Of a stretch of 60,488 bases of DNA, positions 35,545 through 42,721 are shown piece after piece; position 1 is the first letter of the stretch, and each line of letters starts with the position of its first letter. The notes under the pieces were generated by a model that saw only the letters and a program-made list of their open reading frames with translations, ran no database searches and was not told the origin of the DNA. This stretch comes from Flavobacteriales bacterium UBA6693. GTDB taxonomy: Bacteria > Bacteroidota > Bacteroidia > Flavobacteriales > Weeksellaceae. The position numbers were made by a program, and so were the translations under genes. The stretch lies in NCBI GenBank assembly GCA_002454815.1, contig DKJL01000008.1:1-60488 (forward strand), read 5' to 3'.

Positions 35545-35720
35545 CGGGGTGTGAGAAAGAAAGAGGAAAGAGAAAAGAGAAAAGACAATAGATGATAGAG
35601 GAAAGACGGTAGACGAAAGATAGTAGAAAATTGATAATAGACGAAAGATAATAGACGGCGGTAGGCGGTAAGCTATACGCTATATGCAATATGCGGTACG
35701 CAGTAGGCTGTATGCGGGGA
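35545..35720. repeat. Low-complexity purine-rich tract
   Basis: Imperfect tandem variants of AGACGAAAGATA(G/A)TAGA on the plus strand grade into GCGGTA..CTATA-type units. No coding potential. Confidence 0.6.
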
Positions 35721-35817
35721 GGTGGAGGGATTCCTGATTGAGTTTGACGATGATATGGCGCGGAGCTTATCACTTGGGGCATTGGCCAGGGAAACTATTT
35801 TGGAGGTTGGTTAGGGG

Positions 35818-36021
35818 TTAGTCCAGAATCATGTCGCGGACCTGGTCAGGTGGCAGATTGAGGTAGGCAGCAAGTTCGAGCCAGGTGACGGGATGATGGG
35901 CCTGTTTGCCCAGCGATATTCTGATCCTGTGCATGAGATTTCGGCTGTACCGTTCGCTTTTGCCGGTGATACGCTGGATGTCTTTGGGATAAATGCAGAG
36001 GCGGATTTGGCGTGGTTTCAT
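35818..36021 (-). CDS. Small putative DNA-binding protein
   Basis: The 67-residue basic protein begins MKPRQIRLCIYPKDIQRITG, followed by KSERYSRNLMHRIRISLGK and a second helical part ending in LPPDQVRDMI. It looks like a compact helix-turn-helix protein of a type found scattered in Chryseobacterium-like accessory regions, often near mobile elements. The function is unknown. The start ATG at 36021 is preferred over a longer overlapping frame with poor composition. Confidence 0.7.
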   Translation of the reverse strand: MKPRQIRLCIYPKDIQRITGKSERYSRNLMHRIRISLGKQAHHPVTWLELAAYLNLPPDQVRDMILD

Positions 36022-36394
36022 GGTTGTGTTTCTGGTATATCAAAGCTTGGAAAATGTCCGCAATTATCTTCGGAAGAGATGCGGTAGTACCGAATGATTT
36101 TTGTAAAAAATCTTCAGGGAAAGTGTAAGCCAGCTTGCACTAGTCCAAAACCATCATCGAATTAACACGGAGTGTCCACGGATAAACACGGCAAACCGGT
36201 GCGAATGAACAAGAGTACCGCCAGCAGGAGTGAGTGGCAGCACCAGACGCGACGTAAGGTTGGCGCGCAATAACAAGCATTGTTGCAGCCCGCATCCGTG
36301 ATGCCGAATAAGTGATCAACCATTACTTTCATTAATTTACCGCAGCGCATCAGATTCAGCTTTTCTAATGACGGCCCAAATGAAATTAAATTTT
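36022..36394. other. Gene-free stretch
   Basis: No supported gene. A cysteine-rich leftward frame (36162-36350) is unlikely to be a protein. Nothing else is seen. Confidence 0.5.
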
Positions 36395-37243
36395 TTAAAG
36401 GTCCAGATCGTCAAAAAGCTGATTCAGGCTGTCGTTCAGAGTCTTGGTGAATTTGGTCCTTTCTGCCTTCCTGTTCCTGATTTCTCCTATTGTTTTGTGA
36501 TAATTCCCCAGATCTGTATCCAGTGATCTCTCAGCCCACCGCATAACTTCAGCGAGATCGGCACGTCCGCCGCTGAAGCATTTTGTATGATGAAGGGCCA
36601 CCAGAAGCTCTATCAGTGCTGTTTTACTGGCCGTCCAGTGCAAAGGTTTATAGGGAACAGTTTCCGGCAACAAAGGCTTCCCGCTTTCTGAGATTTTCTC
36701 TTTCAGGTAGGTTTCGAGCTGCGCATTGGCCAGTATATGTGCCACCGTAATATCATGTGAGGTAGAAAATCTTTCATCGTAGCTGTGAAGGTCCGGCGCC
36801 AGTTTTACTTTCATATCATACCGATAACGGACAAAATACTTTAAATCAAGATAAGTAGCCCGACGCCTGTAATAGTTGATAAAATCGTGGTTCTCTGAGG
36901 AGAAATACTCAAGCGCAGTCAATTCCTTTTCATAGTATTTCTTAAGTTCACCGCCGCCGGCAAAAGGTACAGAAGCCTCCAGTGACAGAATTTTTGTGTA
37001 ATAAATGAACTGTGCTACAAACTTAGGCTTGATCTCCCGGAAAAAGCTCACCTCTGCCTGCCAGCAATCAAATTCATGGGCTGCTATCCAACGTTTGAGC
37101 TGCCGTACAGCACTGTCTGTTTCCGCCAGTACGCACTCTGCGAAATAAAAAAAATCATGTGCATCCCGCCTGAGCAGTTCTGTCTTTTCAGTAAGCTGAT
37201 CCCACAGTAGATCGCATTTTTTAAAAAGCAGTTTTGAATTCAT
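36395..37243 (-). CDS. RteC-domain protein (mobile-element regulator family)
   Basis: The product has about 282 residues from the ATG at 37243; an ATG seven codons upstream is less likely. It is helical, with a winged-helix-like C-terminal part. Typical RteC features are the N-terminal EVSFFREIKPKFVAQFIYYTKI block, the YLDLKYFVRY stretch, and the ending WAERSLDTDLGNYHKTIGEIRNRK. In Bacteroides CTnDOT, RteC activates excision genes in response to tetracycline through RteA/RteB. Stand-alone homologues are common without a known trigger. It begins 30 bp after the AraC-type regulator on the same strand, so the two are probably one operon. Confidence 0.85.
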   Translation of the reverse strand: MNSKLLFKKCDLLWDQLTEKTELLRRDAHDFFYFAECVLAETDSAVRQLKRWIAAHEFDCWQAEVSFFREIKPKFVAQFIYYTKILSLEASVPFAGGGELKKYYEKELTALEYFSSENHDFINYYRRRATYLDLKYFVRYRYDMKVKLAPDLHSYDERFSTSHDITVAHILANAQLETYLKEKISESGKPLLPETVPYKPLHWTASKTALIELLVALHHTKCFSGGRADLAEVMRWAERSLDTDLGNYHKTIGEIRNRKAERTKFTKTLNDSLNQLFDDLDL

Positions 37244-37273
37244 ATTAACGGAATATTGGATCAAATTTCAGTA

Positions 37274-38983
37274 TCAGTCACGGACGCCGCGGTTTTCTTT
37301 TCTGTATTTTTCGACGAATGCACGCGGCCGCAAACCATTAATTTCGTAAAAGTGATCAGAGAAGTTCTGACGTGAAAGCATACCGCATTCCTTTGCGAGG
37401 CCGTCCATGTTGTAGTTAAGGTATTTGCGGTCTGTATACAGCAAGTGGGTGATGTAATTTATGCGCAGTACCTTCAGGTACGTATTGAAATTCATGCCCT
37501 TGTATTGGTTTATGACGTAGGAAAGGTGGGTACCGTTGGTTCCGAGTTTTGCGGCCAGCTTGCGGAGTGTAAGACCACTTGCGGTGAAGCCGTTCGTTTC
37601 CTCAAATTTTCTAAGCTTTTCAAGAAGTTCAGTGACCACTTCATCCTTATATTTATATTTTCTTTTTTCGTCATTCACCACTTCCGGAACAGGGTCTGTC
37701 CGGTTCTGAAGGTTCTCTATCTTGTGCAGCAACTGCAGGTACTTTCTGTGAATTATACGGCTGCGGTAGTACCTGTACAGCAAAAAAATCAGCAACAGAC
37801 TTCCGGTAACACCCAGCACTGTTATAAATACATTTTTCCGCCGGGAATCCTGCTGAAGCCGAAGCTTCTCTGCCTCTAATGTTTTTGTATCGTATTCTTT
37901 GTGCATACGTGACATTACGTGGCGGAAATCGGAATACAGAAAATCATCTGCTCTGAGCAACTGCTGCGTATAATAGAGTTCCTGCCCGGCATCGGCCGTA
38001 TTTTTATAATGCTTAATAAGGAGCTCGTAGTTTTCCCGCAGTTCCGGGAAGATGAAATTATGCCTGACGAATGAAGAATCTACTTTTTTAAAGAAAGTAA
38101 TTGCATCATCCGTCTGCTTCAGTTTCAGATACGCTTTTCCGATGTAAAAATTATTGACGGCGTTCCAGGCAAAATCGTCCGGTGCCGAAAGCATGCGGCG
38201 GGATCTGGAGAAAAGTGCGATTGCCGAAGTATAACTGCCTTTCTCATATTCGGACCGTCCCAGGCACTTATAGATGTACCCCTTCTCCTGTTCAAAACCT
38301 TCAAGATTGCGGATCGCCGCAGTGGCTTTCGCCAACAGCGAATCTGCAACGTGCCGGCGCTCCATCTTTTGATTACAGACGATCATCTGATGAAGGGTGT
38401 TCAAAGTACCTCTGGTGTAATTGTGCCATTCATTAGGGTTTTTCGCCCGCATTCTGTTCTCTTCAAAGAAGCGCAGTGCTTTTTCAAAATGAATGAGTGC
38501 CTCATCACAATGACCCAGATAGCTTTTCACCTCACCGAGATGATAGCGTATTTTGTGCTGCAGGTAGGAATCCTGATCACCGGCTGCATATTCGAAGGCT
38601 TTCAAATATTCGTGCATGGCGGCCTTATAGTCTCGAAAACTGAAATAGTACACCACCCCTTTGCCGGGCAGGGCCCTGCTGATCTTTACGCTGTCGCCGA
38701 GCCTGTGAGCCGCCGCTACGGCACTATCGGCATACCGCAATTTATCCCGCCTGTCTGCCGAAAAGTAAACACCATGTTCGAAAGCGAGAAGAAGCTGCTT
38801 ATGCCTGCCGTCTTTTCTGGCCTGCTGCGCATGGATTTGTACAAACGGTAGTGCCCGTACATCGTCCTCTTTATAGCGGTCATATATTTCAATAAACTGC
38901 CTGTAGGGAAAGGCACCTTTTTCCTGCGCACCGATTAATACACAGGCAATTGTAAAAAAGACAGTGAATACATTTTTAAACAT
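37274..38983 (-). CDS. Membrane-anchored TPR/AraC-type transcriptional regulator
   Basis: The 569-residue protein has a signal peptide (cleavage after IGAQ), an envelope sensor part of about six tetratricopeptide repeats (residues 25-340), one membrane helix (VFITVLGVTGSLLLIFLLYR, near 390), a short linker coiled coil, and a C-terminal cytoplasmic AraC/XylS domain. The DNA-binding domain shows both helix-turn-helix motifs: LRKLAAKLGTNGTHLSYVIN and LAKECGMLSRQNFSDHFYE. This one-component design is common in Flavobacteriia and transmits an envelope signal directly to DNA. It diverges from the lipoprotein-MauE-DUF6520 operon. A direct repeat of TGGATACAT with 22-bp periodicity in between fits an AraC operator. 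Confidence 0.92.
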   Translation of the reverse strand: MFKNVFTVFFTIACVLIGAQEKGAFPYRQFIEIYDRYKEDDVRALPFVQIHAQQARKDGRHKQLLLAFEHGVYFSADRRDKLRYADSAVAAAHRLGDSVKISRALPGKGVVYYFSFRDYKAAMHEYLKAFEYAAGDQDSYLQHKIRYHLGEVKSYLGHCDEALIHFEKALRFFEENRMRAKNPNEWHNYTRGTLNTLHQMIVCNQKMERRHVADSLLAKATAAIRNLEGFEQEKGYIYKCLGRSEYEKGSYTSAIALFSRSRRMLSAPDDFAWNAVNNFYIGKAYLKLKQTDDAITFFKKVDSSFVRHNFIFPELRENYELLIKHYKNTADAGQELYYTQQLLRADDFLYSDFRHVMSRMHKEYDTKTLEAEKLRLQQDSRRKNVFITVLGVTGSLLLIFLLYRYYRSRIIHRKYLQLLHKIENLQNRTDPVPEVVNDEKRKYKYKDEVVTELLEKLRKFEETNGFTASGLTLRKLAAKLGTNGTHLSYVINQYKGMNFNTYLKVLRINYITHLLYTDRKYLNYNMDGLAKECGMLSRQNFSDHFYEINGLRPRAFVEKYRKENRGVRD

Positions 38984-39014
38984 TAGTGCAAGTTAAAAGA
39001 AGGGGTGAACCATT

Positions 39015-39022
39015 CAAATTTA
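39015..39022 (-). promoter_or_regulatory. Putative -7 box of the AraC regulator
   Basis: On the minus strand this reads TAAATTTG, matching TAnnTTTG, 31 bp before the regulator ATG at 38983. Confidence 0.5.
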
Positions 39023-39123
39023 CCTAAAAAGTATTTAAACTCCACGGCTCGGTTGCTCAAAACCGCCCCACTCTACGCTTTCACATTATCCGTCTGATTT
39101 ACAACCATATAGATAGGCAGGCG

Positions 39124-39154
39124 TGGATACATTACGACAATGAAATGGATACAT
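39124..39154. promoter_or_regulatory. Candidate AraC-type operator (direct repeat)
   Basis: TGGATACAT occurs at 39124-39132 and again at 39146-39154, a 22-bp periodicity (two helical turns), as expected for AraC half-sites. It lies between the divergent regulator and target operon. Confidence 0.5.
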
Positions 39155-39217
39155 GATGCCGTAGTACACTTTTTTTCAGCTGCCGGAGCAGGTAATTTCG
39201 GGTCAGAATTCTACACA

Positions 39218-39231
39218 CCCAACCGGTTGGG
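39218..39231. promoter_or_regulatory. Perfect 14-bp palindrome near the operon start
   Basis: CCCAACCGGTTGGG lies 22 bp before the ATG at 39254 and just before TAACTTTT, a near -7 box. It may be a dimeric regulator site. Confidence 0.5.
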
Positions 39232-39253
39232 ATAACTTTTAAAAATCTACAAA

Positions 39254-39496
39254 ATGAAAAAGTCTATCTCCATATTTATGATTATGTGCCTTCTTTCTGC
39301 AACGGCATGCAGATCTCCCGAAAACGAACCAGAGCGCGCGGTCCACTCATCTCAGCAGTGGGAAGGATTTTCCCAGCCCAGAGTTGCAGAACAGGACAGT
39401 GCAAGTGCAAACGAAGTTTTGAGACCCGGCACGACAGGCGGCAATGATGATGACGAACCAACAAAAGACCGTCAGCAGTGGCGAACTACACCCTGA
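39254..39496 (+). CDS. Small lipoprotein
   Basis: The 80-residue product has a lipobox ending SATAC (Cys19) followed by a polar, acidic and probably disordered tail. No conserved family is recognised. It is the first gene of the operon controlled from the divergent AraC region, and its stop overlaps the start of the next gene by one base (TGATG), so translation is probably coupled. Confidence 0.72.
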   Translation: MKKSISIFMIMCLLSATACRSPENEPERAVHSSQQWEGFSQPRVAEQDSASANEVLRPGTTGGNDDDEPTKDRQQWRTTP

Positions 39497-39702
39497 TGAA
39501 GTTCAGGAAAAAACCCCATGCTATGCAAAAGACACCAGAACTACCGATAGGCAAAACCGCAGTGAGCGGTACCCTCTGTCCGGCATCCGGAGAATGGGAA
39601 ATAACAGGAGCACTAACGACGATTGCGGTACTGGCTAAGAACCAGATCATGCCGGACTACTGCGGTAAAAAAGTACGCTGGAGACTTATCAGGCCCGGAT
39701 AG
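39496..39702 (+). CDS. Small conserved hypothetical with a cysteine pair
   Basis: The product has 68 residues. I chose the ATG at 39496 (TGATG junction with the lipoprotein) over an upstream GTG. The sequence SGTLCPASGEWEITG followed by IMPDYCGKKVRW resembles a small zinc- or beta-type domain seen in Bacteroidota (a Cys-Pro-x-Ser-Gly-x-Trp start and MPxYCG end). No signal peptide, so cytoplasmic. Function is unknown; the operon context suggests a role with the MauE protein and DUF6520 peptide. Confidence 0.65.
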   Translation: MKFRKKPHAMQKTPELPIGKTAVSGTLCPASGEWEITGALTTIAVLAKNQIMPDYCGKKVRWRLIRPG

Positions 39703-39797
39703 CGGGCACCGCCGCTGCAGTGGAATCCGAAGCTGTGACCTGTACAAACCTTGGCCGTGAATGAACCAGAAGTGAAATACGGATTAAAATCAAACTG

Positions 39798-41300
39798 ATG
39801 AAAGATATAAAATCAAATACTTTACAGGCGATCTGTTTCTTTTTTATGCTGCTGTTTACGTACGCCGCATTGAGCAAAATGCTGGAATTTGAAGTATTTC
39901 AGATACAGGTGGCGCAGTCGCCGTTACTGAGTGCCTACGCAGAAGTTGTATCGTACGGAGTCATCGCTGCCGAGATTATTACCGTACTGCTATTCTGCTT
40001 CGAGCGAACCAAAACTCTGTCTCTTTATCTAGCGACAGGTCTTATGGTGGCATTCACCGTATATATTTATCTTATTCTTCATTTCAGTGATTTCGTGCCG
40101 TGCTCCTGCGGAGGTATTCTGGAGGAGATGGGCTGGACAGAGCACCTGATATTCAATATTGCCTGTGTGATACTTGGGGCGACAGGCATATGGATTTCAG
40201 AAGGAAACCTTATTACGGGCCGTAGGAAACTGCTTTATCTGGGTGTGCTGTTGGTGACCGCGTCAGCAACTGTAACAGTTCTTTTTCTTTCCTCAGAGCA
40301 TATCATTAAAAAGGAAAACAACTTTACGAGACGGTATATGCCCCACCCTGTGACTGAAGAAAGGCGTCTGACCCTGCCGGGTGATGCCTACTATTTTGCA
40401 GGAGCAGCACAGGATCAGGTTTGGCTGGGGAATACCGGAGCGCCATTTCTGCTGACTTCCGCTGACTCCGCACTGACTGCGCTGAAGGAGATGAAGATCG
40501 AGCCTGACCACAGCCCGTACCTGTTCCGGTCGATACAGCTTGCGGTGAGCGGCAACCGCTTTTACGCCTACGACGGCAGTGTGCCGGTTATCTATTCCGG
40601 CGAACTGGGACAGGCCGAAGCCAAGACCCTGAGCCATAAGCAGGCGTATTTTGACCAGCTTGAGATTATTGATTCGCTAAGCTTCGGTATCCGTGCCCAG
40701 AGCAGCAAAACGAGAGGCCATGTACTGGGACTGCTGACACCGCAGGCCGACCCACCGCTTGAATTAAATGATCAGCTTCTGAAGCATGGCCAGGACGGTA
40801 TATTCGGGGCCGACGGCCAGCTGCTTCAGGATCCTGCCACGGAAAAGCTGATCTACCTCTATTACTACCGCAACGAGTTTGCAGTAACTGACTATGCGAT
40901 GAGAGAATACACCAACTATTACACGATTGATACGGCCGGCGTTCAGCTCGTGAAGTCGGTGCGTCTTCCTTCCGGGGCTGAACAAATGAGCGCACCGCCG
41001 GTTACCGTGAATAAGAAGGCATCGGCGTACGGAGGCCTGATCTTTATCGAATCCGACCGTCCGGGGCTGCACGAAGATAAAACCCTATGGAAACGCGCCG
41101 CAGTTATTGACGTGTACAGTACCGAAGAGCAGCGTTACACCGGCAGTTTTTACATCACGCGGCCCGAGAATATTAAACGAATACAGTTTCTGGCCACGGA
41201 CCGACATCTGTTTGTTTTGACCGGCAGTGAACTTATCCGGTACCGTTTCGAGCAGAACGTTACCAGGTATTTTAAAAGCAGGGGAAGCCGAAAACCTTAA
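39798..41300 (+). CDS. MauE/DoxX-like membrane protein fused to a beta-propeller-like domain
   Basis: The protein has 500 residues. The first 165 form four or five membrane helices of the MauE/DoxD type (AICFFFMLLFTYAALSKMLEF) with the redox-type CSCGG motif near residue 102. MauE proteins pass electrons or disulfide bonds in the periplasm. A further helix near 150-170 is followed by a soluble domain of about 320 residues with repeated aromatic/Gly strands (DQVWLGN, NRFYAYDGS, RHLFVLTGS), typical of a degenerate 6-bladed beta-propeller. It is followed after 32 bp by a DUF6520 peptide gene. I infer a module that oxidises or processes that small cysteine-containing peptide. Confidence 0.85.
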   Translation: MKDIKSNTLQAICFFFMLLFTYAALSKMLEFEVFQIQVAQSPLLSAYAEVVSYGVIAAEIITVLLFCFERTKTLSLYLATGLMVAFTVYIYLILHFSDFVPCSCGGILEEMGWTEHLIFNIACVILGATGIWISEGNLITGRRKLLYLGVLLVTASATVTVLFLSSEHIIKKENNFTRRYMPHPVTEERRLTLPGDAYYFAGAAQDQVWLGNTGAPFLLTSADSALTALKEMKIEPDHSPYLFRSIQLAVSGNRFYAYDGSVPVIYSGELGQAEAKTLSHKQAYFDQLEIIDSLSFGIRAQSSKTRGHVLGLLTPQADPPLELNDQLLKHGQDGIFGADGQLLQDPATEKLIYLYYYRNEFAVTDYAMREYTNYYTIDTAGVQLVKSVRLPSGAEQMSAPPVTVNKKASAYGGLIFIESDRPGLHEDKTLWKRAAVIDVYSTEEQRYTGSFYITRPENIKRIQFLATDRHLFVLTGSELIRYRFEQNVTRYFKSRGSRKP

Positions 41301-41332
41301 ACAGAGTAGGCACAATTTTAAATTTTAACAAG

Positions 41333-41599
41333 ATGAAAAAATTCATTTTACCTGCTGCCGTTATTATGATCGGCGCAGGAAGTGCTTTTGCATCAGGCGG
41401 GGCCAAAGAAAAAGGTACCATTGTACAGGGCTTCCGGTATGACCCGGCAGCTCCTGAAGAGAAGTGTATTGCCACCCCTGTAGAGTGCTCTACAGTAGTG
41501 GGCCCCGCATGTACATGGAGCGACGGCGGTAAAGTTCACAACCTTTACGAGTATGTGAATGACACCATGTGCGGACTGCAGCTCAGCAGGATAAACTAG
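41333..41599 (+). CDS. DUF6520-family small secreted peptide
   Basis: The 88-residue product has a signal peptide (cleaved after AFA, residue 20) and a mature part of 68 residues with four cysteines (residues 45, 52, 60, 80) enough for two disulfides. The arrangement of cysteines plus ACTW and the ending NDTMCGLQL match DUF6520 (also reminiscent of the NVEALA peptides of Bacteroides). These are produced in paralogous sets beside MauE-type membrane proteins and propeller domains, but no function is established. It is the last gene of its operon and is followed by a strong terminator. Confidence 0.88.
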   Translation: MKKFILPAAVIMIGAGSAFASGGAKEKGTIVQGFRYDPAAPEEKCIATPVECSTVVGPACTWSDGGKVHNLYEYVNDTMCGLQLSRIN

Positions 41600-41606
41600 A
41601 GAAAGG

Positions 41607-41636
41607 GGCTGCTTCATACGGAAGCAGCCTTTTTTA
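41607..41636 (+). terminator. Terminator of the DUF6520 operon
   Basis: A 9-bp stem GGCTGCTTC / GAAGCAGCC with a 5-base loop is followed by six T. Confidence 0.92.
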
Positions 41637-41975
41637 TGCGGTTTGGAAATATAAGGAGCGGTTGCAGCGCTACCCTTACTTCGACAGGTTAAGCTTAAAA
41701 ATTCCAGCCGTTTTGCCCCGAGCCCTTACTTCGACAGGCTCAGCATAAAAAAGGGAGTCGGCTGGGATTTTTCATCGAGAACGGAGGGAAAAAAATCAGC
41801 GGTTTTACCCCGAGCCCTAAAGGGAGTCCGCTGATTTTTTTTAGAGGTTGGGAACCAGATGGAATAATGGTAGAAAATCCCTGTCGTTTTTACCCCAATC
41901 CCTAAAGGGAGCCGACAGGAATTTTACGCTACAAGGGAGGCCGCTGATTTTTTTTTGAGATGTGTAAGAAAATAT

Positions 41976-42048
41976 GGACCCACCCTTTAGGGTTGGGGTA
42001 AGGGTTCGGATTTTCTTGTGTGGAATTGTGCACGCATAGTGTCTTAAC
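41976..42048. repeat. Second repeat type in the array, copy 1
   Basis: Runs from GACCCACCCTTTAGGGTTGG through TTCGGATTTT to TCTTAACTT and matches 42189-42266 at most positions. Confidence 0.7.
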
Positions 42049-42188
42049 TTGCTTATAAAACCATTATAGTAGCAAGCAGGACAAAGAAAAAGGAATAAAA
42101 TTCCAGCCGTTTTGCCCCGAGCCCTTACTTCGACAGGCTCAGCATAAAAAAGGGAGTCGGCTGATTTTCTTTTAGAGATGTGAAAAAA

Positions 42189-42266
42189 ATACGAACCCAC
42201 CTTTAGGGTTGGGGTTGGAGTTCGGATTTTTCTGGTGTGAAATCGTGCATGCAAAGTGCGTAACTT
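42189..42266. repeat. Second repeat type in the array, copy 2
   Basis: Diverged partner of 41976-42048, with a shared CCACC(C)TTTAGGGTTGGGG start and the GTGCATGCA.AGTGCGTAACTT end. Confidence 0.7.
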
Positions 42267-42721
42267 CCTGACATCGATATTTAAGTAGTAGTAAGATGAA
42301 AATGAAGGAATAAATTCCAGCCGTTTTGCCCAATTCCTAAAGGAGCCGACTGGAATTTTTCATCGAGAACGGAGGGAAAAAATCAGCGGTTTTACCCCGG
42401 GCCCTAAAGGGAGCCGGCTGGGATTTTCGTTGCCACGGGCTTAAAAAAATCAGCGGTTTTACCCCGGCCCTAAAGGGAGCCCGCTGATTTTTTTTGAGAG
42501 GATGTGAGCAAAGTGAAGAGTTTTTTTTGTGAATCAGCTGGAATAAGGGATAGGAAAAATCCCAGCCGTTTTGCCCAATTCCTAAAGGAGCCGATTGGAA
42601 TTTTTCATCGAGAACGGAGGGGAAAAATCAGCGGTTTTACCCCCAGCCCTTACTTCGGCAGGCTCAGCATAAAAAAGGGAGCCGACAGGAATTTTACGCT
42701 ACAAGGGAGGCCGCTGATTTT

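Larger units (their letters stand above)
34668..35817. other. Gene-free kilobase with degenerate repeats
   Basis: No credible gene is seen. It contains a pair of diverged 55-bp repeats (35133-35187 and 35392-35446), near-tandem TCGTCGAA.CACTTCG segments (35331-35392), and a purine-rich low-complexity tract (about 35545-35720) made of variants of AGACGAAAGATA. Such tracts mark accessory DNA in this lineage. Confidence 0.6.

Noticed and set aside
36162..36350. Leftward 62-codon cysteine-rich frame
   Set aside because: Composition (Cys, Arg, Leu rich) is typical of non-coding reading, there is no promoter, and nothing recognisable. Possibly a fragment of a dispersed repeat.
36395..37243. Intact conjugative transposon of the CTnDOT type, based on RteC
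   Set aside because: No relaxase, Tra genes, integrase or excision genes occur in the window.
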